From JANXQG01 sp963709175 (lineage in GTDB: Bacteria > Planctomycetota > Planctomycetia > Pirellulales > Thermoguttaceae): a stretch of 64,000 bases of DNA. Shown here in pieces: positions 8,345-16,412 of this stretch. How positions within the stretch are numbered: the stretch's first letter is position 1; each line of letters starts with the position of its first letter. Made by a program: the position numbers and the translations under genes. The notes below the pieces were generated by a model, which saw nothing but the letters and a program-made list of their open reading frames with translations, was not told the DNA's origin and did not search any database. Location of the stretch: NCBI GenBank assembly GCA_963709175.1, contig CAVPVK010000011.1, forward strand, positions 744,001 to 808,000, read 5' to 3'.

Positions 8345-8415
8345 GGAGCGCGGCGACCTGTCCTCTCGCCATTCAGCGTCGAAAGAACAATAGCGGCGAC
8401 AGGTTGCCGCACTCC
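8345..8415. repeat. inverted repeat (18-bp arms) in the intron-TPR gene gap
   Basis: GGAGCGCGGCGACCTGTC at 8345-8362 is repeated in inverted form at 8398-8415 with two mismatches. It lies just downstream of the stop of the TPR gene (minus strand) and could be its terminator or a REP-like element. The rest of 8202-8431 holds nothing I can call. Confidence 0.55.
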
Positions 8416-8431
8416 AAAGGCTCACGTCCTC

Positions 8432-11038
8432 TCAACGTCGCGGGTTGGACAGCCGCTCCCGGATCTCCGAAAGCCGCCGCTGGGCCTCCGGGTATTTCGG
8501 GAATCGCTCCAGGATCCACTCCATGTCGGCCTTAGCCGCATTCAAGTTGCCCTTCTGCATATTGAGCAGTCCACGGGCGTAATAGACGTCGGGCACCGTG
8601 GGATTGACTTTCAGGAATTCGTTGAGCAGTTCGATCGCGTCGTCAGGCCGATTGTTGTTCAGGCAAACGTTCGAGAAACTCATGAGCAGGCGGATCGTGT
8701 CCGGCGCCCGGGCGTCGATGCCGATCATCCGCGCGACCAAACGGGCGGCCTGCGGGTAGTCCTTTTGGCCGAGGTTGATTTCATATCGGCTGAGCACGGC
8801 CCCCGGAAAGTTCGGGTCACATAGCAACGAGCTCTCGTTTTCCTGGATGGCCAAATCGAGGTCCTCCTTGGCCTTGTCGGCACGTCCGGTCTTGGCATAC
8901 AGATCGTGCCGCCGCATGTACACTCGGCAGAGGTTGTTGTGGTCCGAGGCCCGATCGTTGCGGACCCTCAGTCCCAATTTGTGGCAGTCGATGGCGTCGT
9001 CGAGCTTCTTTTCTGCCTCGGCCAGTTGGCCCTTGCCGGCGAACTCGTCGCCCTGCCGCGCCAGGATAATGCCCAGGTTGTTGTAAGCGTCGGCATAGCG
9101 CTGGTTGGAATTCAACGCCCCGCGAAAATACTTCTCGGCCAGGGCCAGGTTCTTCTCGCCTGACTTGCGGGCATAGTAGACACCCAGGTTGTTGTTGCCG
9201 AAATCGTAGTCGGGCTTGATTACCAGGGTCTCGTTGAAGGCGTCTGCGGAATAGTCGAAGAGCAATTGCTGCATTTGCAGGAGGTTCAATTTCAGGGTCG
9301 CGGCCTGGAAATCCGCGACCAACTGCCGCCTCTGCGCCGGATCGAGCTTTTCGGCCTCCTTGAACTTCTCGATCATATCTCCCAACGGCTGCTTCAGCGA
9401 GTCGTCGAGATGCTGGGGCGGACCCTTGAAATTCTTGGCCAGGTGGGCGAACAACTGCATGGCCTCGTTCACTTCGCCGTTGTTCATCTTCTTCGCGTCG
9501 CTGTCGTAGGCGATGCCAATGTGGTTGTAGGCGAACCAATTCTCGTCGACCACCTGGGCAGCGTGCTCGAACAAGGCGTAGCTGTCGATCCAGTAGCTGA
9601 CTTGCTGGTACGTGATCGCGCTGAGCACGGTCATGACCGCCACCGCGGTCCACGCCAGGCCGACGCGGGTCTGCGGCCAGCGCTCGGCCACTTCCTTCAA
9701 GAGCCAGACGATCATCAGGTAGACGCCAATCATCGGCAGGTAGGTGTAGCGATCGGCCCGGGCCTGCGTGCCCACCTGCAGAATGCCGATGACCGGCATC
9801 AGCGTCCCCAGGAACCAGAACCAGCCCACGGCAAGGTACCCCTTCCGCCAGAAGACCACTCCGGCCGCGGTCACCGTCAACAGCAGAAACAGGCCAATGG
9901 CCGCCTCGCAATAATTCAGCGTGCTGAAACCGGCCCAACCGCTCTTGAGCATATAGGGATGCGGATAGAAAGGCGCCATGTTCGCCGGCCAAAGCATCTG
10001 CCCCAGATAGTTGGCGATGCTCATCAGCGAGTTGACGATCCGCGGGCCGCCCGGCAGCCCCTCCCATGAATTCAGCGCCACTCCCTTGTCCTGGCCAACT
10101 ACGGTCCTCTGGCAGTCGTACAAGACCATCACGAACCAGGGAGCCTTTTCCAACACGAGCCAAGCCGCTTTGCCGAAGTCCGGGCCATCGTCGGGATGGC
10201 GGCCGGGCGGCCAAAGGGCGTTTCGCCAACGATTCAGCGGCCAGGCGTCCAAGAGCAGGAAGACGCACGGCAGAGTGACGGCCATCGACTTCGCCAAAAG
10301 CGCCATGCCGAACAACACGGTCACCAGCAAATACAGGCCGCACGTGGCCGTCGCCTCCGCCGACGATGACTGCGTGATCGGACGACGGCGGGCATAATAG
10401 GCGTAGGCCAGCATCGAGGCCATCCAAAACAGCCCGCAAAGCACGTCCTTCCGCTCGGCGGCCCAGGCCACCGATTCGACCCTAAGAGGATGGATGCCAA
10501 AGAGGGCCGCCACGACGAAACTCGGCCAGAGCGTGCCGGTCATTATCCGCAGGGCGAGGAACAGCAGCACGACGTTCGCGCCATGGATGACCATGCCGAC
10601 AAGGTGATGTCCGCCCGGCCAACTGGTCCGATAGCGCTCGTTCGCCGGCTCCCAGCTTCCCTCGCTGAACAACTGCCAGTCGAGCATGTGCGACACCCAC
10701 GTCAGGGGATGCCAATTTCCCTCATGGGAATCGGCAAAGGCCCATTTGACGTGATCCCAAGTCAGCCCGCTGACGATCTGGGGCTTTTCGTAGATGTAGA
10801 CGTTGTCGTCGCAGACGGTGAATTGGTGCCGCACCGTTTGTACGTACAAGAGGACGATCATCATGAACAGCCCCAGGCCCAGCATCGCCGTCAGTACCGG
10901 TCGCCCCACGGTCGGCGGCGGCGCATATTCGTATTCGACGGGACGCACCTTGCCGCCGTAGCGCGGCGAGGCGAATGGGTTGTCGCGGCTTTTGACGTCT
11001 TTTAGGCTGCGGCGGCGTAATTCGTACTTATTGGGCAT
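8432..11038 (-). CDS. TMTC-like integral membrane protein with TPR repeats
   Basis: An 868-residue protein starting at ATG 11038; an in-frame TTG at 11065 would add nine residues. After a basic cytoplasmic tail comes a first membrane segment (VLTAMLGLGLFMMIVLLYV) followed by HQFTVCDDNVYI. Such an acidic loop pair is typical of GT-C/PMT-like glycosyltransferases and eukaryotic TMTC proteins. Many further membrane segments run to about residue 480. The C-terminal third holds tetratricopeptide repeats (e.g. KYFRGALNSNQRYADAYNNLGIILARQG, and a last one near NPTVPDVYYARGLLNMQKGNLNAAKADMEW). It may transfer sugars to exported proteins, but acceptor and donor are unknown. Confidence 0.85.
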   Translation of the reverse strand: MPNKYELRRRSLKDVKSRDNPFASPRYGGKVRPVEYEYAPPPTVGRPVLTAMLGLGLFMMIVLLYVQTVRHQFTVCDDNVYIYEKPQIVSGLTWDHVKWAFADSHEGNWHPLTWVSHMLDWQLFSEGSWEPANERYRTSWPGGHHLVGMVIHGANVVLLFLALRIMTGTLWPSFVVAALFGIHPLRVESVAWAAERKDVLCGLFWMASMLAYAYYARRRPITQSSSAEATATCGLYLLVTVLFGMALLAKSMAVTLPCVFLLLDAWPLNRWRNALWPPGRHPDDGPDFGKAAWLVLEKAPWFVMVLYDCQRTVVGQDKGVALNSWEGLPGGPRIVNSLMSIANYLGQMLWPANMAPFYPHPYMLKSGWAGFSTLNYCEAAIGLFLLLTVTAAGVVFWRKGYLAVGWFWFLGTLMPVIGILQVGTQARADRYTYLPMIGVYLMIVWLLKEVAERWPQTRVGLAWTAVAVMTVLSAITYQQVSYWIDSYALFEHAAQVVDENWFAYNHIGIAYDSDAKKMNNGEVNEAMQLFAHLAKNFKGPPQHLDDSLKQPLGDMIEKFKEAEKLDPAQRRQLVADFQAATLKLNLLQMQQLLFDYSADAFNETLVIKPDYDFGNNNLGVYYARKSGEKNLALAEKYFRGALNSNQRYADAYNNLGIILARQGDEFAGKGQLAEAEKKLDDAIDCHKLGLRVRNDRASDHNNLCRVYMRRHDLYAKTGRADKAKEDLDLAIQENESSLLCDPNFPGAVLSRYEINLGQKDYPQAARLVARMIGIDARAPDTIRLLMSFSNVCLNNNRPDDAIELLNEFLKVNPTVPDVYYARGLLNMQKGNLNAAKADMEWILERFPKYPEAQRRLSEIRERLSNPRR

Positions 11039-11206
11039 AGTACTATTCTGCGTTTTCGAGGGCAATCATGCAAGTATGCGTTCTTTCTCTGTATGCGGCA
11101 GAATTTTCTGGCGTTCCAGCCCCCTTCTCGGCAAATTGCACACGACCGCAACTATGAATATAATAGCGGCTTTCCCACCGTTCCTACCCCCTCAAGGAGC
11201 TCGTCT

Positions 11207-13159
11207 GTGCGCTATATTCTTCCCTTCTCCACCTTCGTTCTCGCGTTGACGACCGGCCTGTTCGCCAGGGCCGACGAACCAGCGGCGGCCGACCTGCCCG
11301 TAGCCTCTGGCCCGTTCCAGCCAAGCATGGACTCGCTCAAGCAGTATCAATGTCCCGAGTGGTTTCGCGACGGCAAATTCGGCATCTGGGCCCACTGGGG
11401 CCCGCAGGCCGTGCCCATGGATGGCGACTGGTACGCCCGCGGCATCTATGAGCAGGGCAGCGGCCATTACAAGTATCACCTCGAACATTACGGTCATCCC
11501 TCGAAGTTTGGCTACAAGGACATCATCCCCTTGTGGAAGGCCGAGAAATGGGACCCTGACCGCCTCATGCAACTCTACAAGAAGGCCGGCGCCCACTACT
11601 TCGTCAGCATGGGCTCGCACCACGACGACTTTTTCCTCTGGAACTCCAAGCTCCACCGTTGGAACGCCGTCAACATGGGTCCCAAGCGCGACGTGGTGGG
11701 CGATTGGCAAAAAGCGGCCAAGAAGTACGGGCTGCATTTCGGCGTCTCCGAGCACCTCGGTGCCAGTTTCACATGGTTCCAGGCCAGCCACGGCTCCGAC
11801 AAGACGGGCCCCATGGCCGGCATCCCCTACGATGGGGCCAATCCCGAATACCAGGACCTCTATCATTTCCCCGCCGAGCCCGGCGACACCGGTTGGTACA
11901 GTAACAATCCCCGCTGGCAACGGCAGTGGTACGCCGAGATCAAGGAGCTCGTCGATAATTACCATCCCGACCTGCTCTACAGCGACGGCGGCGTGCCTTT
12001 TGGCAATAAGGTGGGGCTGAGCATGATCGCCCACCTCTACAACTCCAACGCGGCCTTGCACGGCGGTCAGAACCAGGTGGTTTACAACTGCAAGCAGACC
12101 TCGGAAGGCCGCTGGATCGAGGACCTGGAGCGCGGCATCATGCCCAAGATCGATCCCCACCCCTGGCAGACCGACACCTCGATCGGCGACTGGTTCTACA
12201 ACCGCAACTGGAAGTTCCGTCCCGTGAGCTGGATCATCGACATGCTCGTCGACAACGTGAGCAAAAACGGCAACCTGTTGTTGAACGTCGTGCAGCGTCC
12301 CGACGGTTCATTGGACCCCGAGGTCGAGCAAATGCTGGCGGAATTGGCCGATTGGAACGCCGTCCACGGCGAGGCGATCTTCGGCAGCCGGCCCTGGCTG
12401 GTCTACGGCGAGAGCTCCGTGCGGGTCAAGGGCGGCAGCTTCGGCGAGGACTTCAAGTACAATGCTCGCGAAATACGCTTCACGACCAAAGGTCCGGCGC
12501 TCTACGCCATCGCCCTGGGCTGGCCGGACGACGGCCGGCTCGTCGTCCGTTCGTTGGCCAAGCCCGCCGGCGAGAACATCAACAACATCACCGCGGTCAG
12601 CCTGCTGGGCTACGACGGCAAGGTCGATTGGCAGCAGACGGCCGAGGGCCTGACGGTCACCCTGCCGGAGAAGCCGGTTTCCAAGTACACGACGGGGCTG
12701 AAGATAATCGGCACCGAGCTTAAGCCGGTGTCGTTCACGCTGCCGACCCCCGCGATCAAGCCCGACCGTCGCGGCAACGTGACTTTGAAGGCTGACGACG
12801 CCGATTTGCACGGCGACGGCATCAAGGTCGAGCAGCGCGGCGGCGTTTCGAACCTTGGCTTTTGGGACCGGGCTGCCGACTGGGCCTCGTGGAAGGTCGA
12901 TTTCACGAAGCCCGGCGTTTACCGGGTGACTGCCCGCTGCGCCGCAGCGGGGGGCGAGAGCGAGCTTGCCCTGGAATTGGGCGGTAAGCAGTTAACGGGC
13001 AAGGCCCCGCAGACCGGCGAATGGGATCGTTACGCCGACGTGAGTTTCGACACCGTCGAGATCGCCAAGGCGGGCCTGCAGGAGGTTAAGCTTCGTCCCC
13101 GCGACCCCGAAGCCTGGAAGGCGGTGAACGTGCAAACGGTGAAGTTCATCAGAGAGTAA
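11207..13159 (+). CDS. alpha-L-fucosidase, GH29 family, secreted
   Basis: A 650-residue exported glycosidase. GTG at 11207 is the best start: an AAGGAG site lies about 8 bases upstream and it opens a clean signal peptide (MRYILPFSTFVLALTTGLFARA). The frame is open further upstream but has no signal there. The GH29 catalytic barrel spans about residues 35-350: KFGIWAHWGPQAVP, AGAHYFVSMGSHHDDFFLWNS, GLHFGVSEH, and the nucleophile region DLLYSDGG with Asp260. LLLNVVQRPDG marks the end of the barrel. The C-terminal 200 residues form beta-rich modules. Expected role is hydrolysis of alpha-L-fucosides from marine or host polysaccharides. Confidence 0.9.
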   Translation: MRYILPFSTFVLALTTGLFARADEPAAADLPVASGPFQPSMDSLKQYQCPEWFRDGKFGIWAHWGPQAVPMDGDWYARGIYEQGSGHYKYHLEHYGHPSKFGYKDIIPLWKAEKWDPDRLMQLYKKAGAHYFVSMGSHHDDFFLWNSKLHRWNAVNMGPKRDVVGDWQKAAKKYGLHFGVSEHLGASFTWFQASHGSDKTGPMAGIPYDGANPEYQDLYHFPAEPGDTGWYSNNPRWQRQWYAEIKELVDNYHPDLLYSDGGVPFGNKVGLSMIAHLYNSNAALHGGQNQVVYNCKQTSEGRWIEDLERGIMPKIDPHPWQTDTSIGDWFYNRNWKFRPVSWIIDMLVDNVSKNGNLLLNVVQRPDGSLDPEVEQMLAELADWNAVHGEAIFGSRPWLVYGESSVRVKGGSFGEDFKYNAREIRFTTKGPALYAIALGWPDDGRLVVRSLAKPAGENINNITAVSLLGYDGKVDWQQTAEGLTVTLPEKPVSKYTTGLKIIGTELKPVSFTLPTPAIKPDRRGNVTLKADDADLHGDGIKVEQRGGVSNLGFWDRAADWASWKVDFTKPGVYRVTARCAAAGGESELALELGGKQLTGKAPQTGEWDRYADVSFDTVEIAKAGLQEVKLRPRDPEAWKAVNVQTVKFIRE

Positions 13160-13187
13160 GGATGCCTAAAAATACTGGGCCTGGTAG

Positions 13188-13206
13188 CGTAGGCATCTTG
13201 CCTGCG
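13188..13206. repeat. short palindrome of the TAGGCA/TGCCTG type
   Basis: CGTAGGCATCTTGCCTGCG is a compact hairpin directly after the fucosidase stop. It resembles the CAGGC/GCCTG hairpins at 4687 and 18900 and may be a dispersed repeat or weak terminator. Confidence 0.45.
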
Positions 13207-13474
13207 TACCGGGTTATTTCAGGCACCCCAAGTAAAAGCGGCGGTTTCCAGCCTGCGGCGAAGGCTTTAGTTTTTGTTGGCGGGCAGGACTTGCGACTGT
13301 CAAGGGCGGAAGACTTTGCCGGTTAGCGAGAGATTGCCATGGACGGAAGCTGGCAATTTGACGGTACAACCGTTAAACTTTGACTGCCTTTCGCACCAGG
13401 AAATCTCTGCGTAACAAGAGCAGTAAACCTTTTGCTGAAAATAGTTTCCGTCCGTTCAAGGGGCTTTGCCAACG

Positions 13475-13559
13475 GTGCCGATACGGTTAGTGACCCTTAG
13501 CGAATTGCGCGTGCCGCGGTGGCACGCTGCGAGGGCGCGCTAAAGACCGTATCGGGCAC
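13475..13559. ncRNA. candidate structured RNA: three nested stems
   Basis: In the 635-base gap before the cysteine-rich gene, three inverted pairs are nested coaxially: CCGATACGGT (13478-13487) with ACCGTATCGG (13546-13555), extended by GTG/CAC across a one-base bulge; TTAGCG (13497-13502) with CGCTAA (13538-13543); GCGTGCC (13509-13515) with GGCACGC (13521-13527). The result is an 85-base rod with internal loops. No family is recognised and strand is unknown. A separate 12-base palindrome CGCGCTAGCGCG lies at 13692-13703. Confidence 0.45.
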
Positions 13560-13794
13560 GTTTCGGACCACGGAATGGTTCGGCGGTTTTTGGCGCACGT
13601 AACCGTGCGAACTGAGGGGGCTTACCCGCCTAAACATCCGGACAGCGACCGGCAAACACGCTTCAGTCGGTTCTGACCCATGGGAGAACCCGCGCTAGCG
13701 CGACGGATTGCTCCCCAACACGGACATTCCGCGTTTAATGGCCGCGGCCGGGTGTAGAAGCACCGTCAGTTCATTGTAAAGGAGTTGTTGCTCA

Positions 13795-14580
13795 ATGAGA
13801 ACCAAGATTTTGTTTGGAACGCTGCTGTTGAGCGTCGCCCTCTGCAGCCGGGGGTTTAGTGGTGACTGCTGTGCGGCCCCTGCTTGCTGCGCTCCGGCCC
13901 CTGCCTGCTGCGAGAAGGCCTGCGGCTGCGAGAAAGTCTGCTGCCAGCGGATCACGCCGGTGCACGACCTTTTCTGCGGTCTGAAAGACCTGTGTGCTTG
14001 CAGGCACTGCTGTGCTTGCGAGGCCTGCGGCCCAGTCAAGGGCTGCTGCGCTCCGGAACCCGCCTGCTGTGCCAAGCCCGCTTGCTGTGCACCGGCTCCG
14101 GCCTGCTGCGAGAAGCCGGCCTGCTGCGAGAAGGCTTGCTGCGAACGTCGCTGCTGCCACATTGTGAAGCGTTGCGGCTGCTGCGCTCCGGCCTGCTGCG
14201 AGAAGCCCGCTTGCTGTGCACCGGCCCCGGCCTGCTGTGCACCGGCCCCGGCCTGCTGTGCCCCGGCCCCGGCCTGCTGTGAGAAGCCGGCTTGCTGCGA
14301 GAAGGCTTGTGGTTGCGGCTGCGAGAGCCGTTGCTGCCGTCATCCTTTGGCCGACCTGGTCAACTCCATCTTCTGCGTGAAGTGCCGGACCTGCATCGCT
14401 TGCAGCTCTTGCACCACCGGTTGTGCGGTTGAAGGTTGCGGATGTGGTTGCGGTGGTGCGGCCCCGGCTGCTCCCGCGACTGCCCCGGCTGCTCCGGCGG
14501 TTGCCCCCAAGGCCACCACCCCGGCGCCCTTGCCGCCCGCCCCGGTCAAGAAGACCACCAGCAGCGATGAGTCGGCCTGA
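13795..14580 (+). CDS. secreted cysteine-dyad repeat protein
   Basis: A 261-residue exported protein with about 61 cysteines (23 percent). ATG 13795 follows AAAGGAG by about 9 bases. A signal peptide (MRTKILFGTLLLSVALCSRGFSG) is followed by repeated CC dyads separated by APAPA, EKPA or EKA, with two non-repetitive inserts (about residues 50-65 and 180-195, PLADLVNSIF) and a C-terminal Ala/Pro-rich tail ending KKTTSSDESA. The dyads suggest a disulphide-crosslinked cell-wall component or metal-binding protein; the planctomycete proteinaceous cell wall is known to be cysteine-rich. Function is not established. The repeats are too irregular at DNA level for a CRISPR. Confidence 0.85.
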   Translation: MRTKILFGTLLLSVALCSRGFSGDCCAAPACCAPAPACCEKACGCEKVCCQRITPVHDLFCGLKDLCACRHCCACEACGPVKGCCAPEPACCAKPACCAPAPACCEKPACCEKACCERRCCHIVKRCGCCAPACCEKPACCAPAPACCAPAPACCAPAPACCEKPACCEKACGCGCESRCCRHPLADLVNSIFCVKCRTCIACSSCTTGCAVEGCGCGCGGAAPAAPATAPAAPAVAPKATTPAPLPPAPVKKTTSSDESA

Positions 14581-14616
14581 GCCCGACGCAGTTCGCTAGT
14601 GAGATAATCCTCAAAG

Positions 14617-14644
14617 ACCTGCCCGGGAGCAATCCCGGGCAGGT
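14617..14644. terminator. bidirectional hairpin terminator
   Basis: ACCTGCCCGGGA (14617-14628), a GCAA tetraloop and its exact complement (14633-14644) form a 12-bp stem between two convergent genes. The T run is weak (TTGCTTCTT). It probably ends transcription of both the cysteine-rich gene and the glycosyltransferase gene. Confidence 0.75.
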
Positions 14645-14657
14645 TGCTTCTTGAATC

Positions 14658-16328
14658 TTACCGCCGGCCGGTTTGCGCTGCGGCAGTCGTTTCCGGCAAC
14701 CGCCGGCCGACGATTACTACGTCGTGCGGATGTTCGTTGTAGGCCGACTCCACGGAAACCACACCGAGCTTCTCGTAGGGCAGGTCAAATTCCGGCAAAT
14801 GCGAGCCACAGCCCATGCAGAAATAGGTCCAATCCCGCTCCCCGTGGCCCAGACCCTCGCTGGCCGCAATCCGCTTGATCGGCTTGGCATAATAATAGAT
14901 GAACACGTCGTCCACAGGACCTATGCTGACTAACTGCACGTCGTCGGGTACAAGGGCCCTTAGAACGGCCGTCTCATCGGCAATGGGATGCCAGGTGGCG
15001 ACGAAGATGTTGACGATTGCACCGGCGTAGGTCAGTCCCAGCAGCCCGGCAATGGTCAAGCTGCCCAGGCTCTGCCGCCACGGCTCGGGACGAGCGGCTG
15101 CCCAGAAGGATATCGCAGTGGCTGCTGCTGCGGCCATGGCAAATAACGCAGTGAAGAGAACCGGCTGCTGACCGCGTAATGGCCCGAGCTGCAGCACCGT
15201 CGCGCCGACGATCCAAAGTCCGAGCCCAGCGGCCATCAGGCCCGTGCCAATGAAGAAATGTCGCCGCAGACGCACGAGCCATTCGCTGGCCCCGCCCGCG
15301 CAGCATTGCTGCGCCGCCAGGCCGATGAGCATCGCGGTCAAGGGCAGCATGGGAGCCAAATAACGGTTCCGGGCCCCAGGCACCGCATAGCAACTCAGCA
15401 CGGCCACCCCAATGGCGGAGGCCAGAAAACAGACCTCCTCGCGGGCAAAGGCGGCGCCGCGGCGGAAATCCCGCCGCAACCAGGCCACCAGCAGTACGCC
15501 CCAAGGCAGCAAGCAAGCCGCCACGCTGAGCGGAAACTCGACCAGGTGTGCCAAGGTCCGCATCCAACTGCGGTCCTGGAATCGCATGCCGATATCGCCG
15601 CTGAGCATTGTCCAGGCGTCGTCCGACCCTACGCGGAGATAAAAGGGGATCTCCCAGGCTAGCCAGATGGCCAGGAAAACTGTCACTCCTGCGAAATGCT
15701 GCCAACGCACCAGGTCGCGCCAACGGCGCATGAGCAGAAGAAAAACCGCTACACCGCCGAGGAAGTAGACAGGTGCCTGGGGACCCTTGGTGAGCATGCC
15801 CAGGGCGGCCAGGCCATAGCCGCCGCACCATGCCGCCAGCGGCCGCCGCGCGGCGTCGGCCTGCCGCCAAAGCAGAAGCGATCCGGCGACAACCAGGGTG
15901 TAGATTGCCTCGGTCTCACCCAGCCAGCCAAACTGCAGCACCAGTCCCATGGTGGGATAAGCGGCAGCGGCGCACACAGCGCCTAGCCGTGTGAGAAACC
16001 GGCGGCTGCAGACGTAGATCAGGATCACGGTAAGCAGCACGGCCAGGACGCTGGGAAGGCGAATCGCCACGGGATCGGTCTTGCCCCGCACCAGCGAGAC
16101 GAGGGCGATGGCCCAATTTTGCACGGGTGGACGGCTGAGGAACGGCAGACCCTGCTGGCGCGGTACGATGAAATCGCCGCTGGCGAGCATTTCCCGTGCG
16201 ACCTGCCCGCGCCGCGGCTCTTCGCCGCTAGGCGGTACCTCGCCCAGGCGAGTCCCAAAGATCAGCCCCGTGAGGAGCAAGATTGCCCAGAATTCCCATT
16301 CCAGCCACCATCGCACGCGGGGCCCCAT
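14658..16328 (-). CDS. GT39/ArnT-like membrane glycosyltransferase
   Basis: A 556-residue polytopic membrane protein. Its N-terminal half matches the dolichyl-phosphate-mannose/ArnT type: first membrane helix WAILLLTGLIFGTRLGEVP, the acidic loop GEEPRRGQVAREML (in place of the usual DE(A/G)RY), then FIVPRQQGLPFLSRPPVQNW, which parallels the 'KPP' loop of the family. About eleven further hydrophobic segments follow, ending in a soluble domain (about 460-556). Likely substrate is a polyprenyl-phosphate sugar transferred to lipid or protein. ATG 16328 is kept. It is convergent with the cysteine-rich gene. Confidence 0.85.
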   Translation of the reverse strand: MGPRVRWWLEWEFWAILLLTGLIFGTRLGEVPPSGEEPRRGQVAREMLASGDFIVPRQQGLPFLSRPPVQNWAIALVSLVRGKTDPVAIRLPSVLAVLLTVILIYVCSRRFLTRLGAVCAAAAYPTMGLVLQFGWLGETEAIYTLVVAGSLLLWRQADAARRPLAAWCGGYGLAALGMLTKGPQAPVYFLGGVAVFLLLMRRWRDLVRWQHFAGVTVFLAIWLAWEIPFYLRVGSDDAWTMLSGDIGMRFQDRSWMRTLAHLVEFPLSVAACLLPWGVLLVAWLRRDFRRGAAFAREEVCFLASAIGVAVLSCYAVPGARNRYLAPMLPLTAMLIGLAAQQCCAGGASEWLVRLRRHFFIGTGLMAAGLGLWIVGATVLQLGPLRGQQPVLFTALFAMAAAAATAISFWAAARPEPWRQSLGSLTIAGLLGLTYAGAIVNIFVATWHPIADETAVLRALVPDDVQLVSIGPVDDVFIYYYAKPIKRIAASEGLGHGERDWTYFCMGCGSHLPEFDLPYEKLGVVSVESAYNEHPHDVVIVGRRLPETTAAAQTGRR

Positions 16329-16412
16329 GATGCGACTCCTTTCCGCTACCAGAAGGATGGTTTTTCAGAAGGGAGGGTAGCGGAAAAGCGACTTTGGGGT
16401 CAAGAGCGACTG

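Noticed and set aside
13695..14343. minus-strand Gln/Ala repeat frames opposite the cysteine-rich gene, and a possible CRISPR in the same repeats
   Set aside because: The repeats are codon-level repeats of the CC-dyad protein, irregular in spacing and without unique spacers; the plus strand has a signal peptide and ribosome-binding site.
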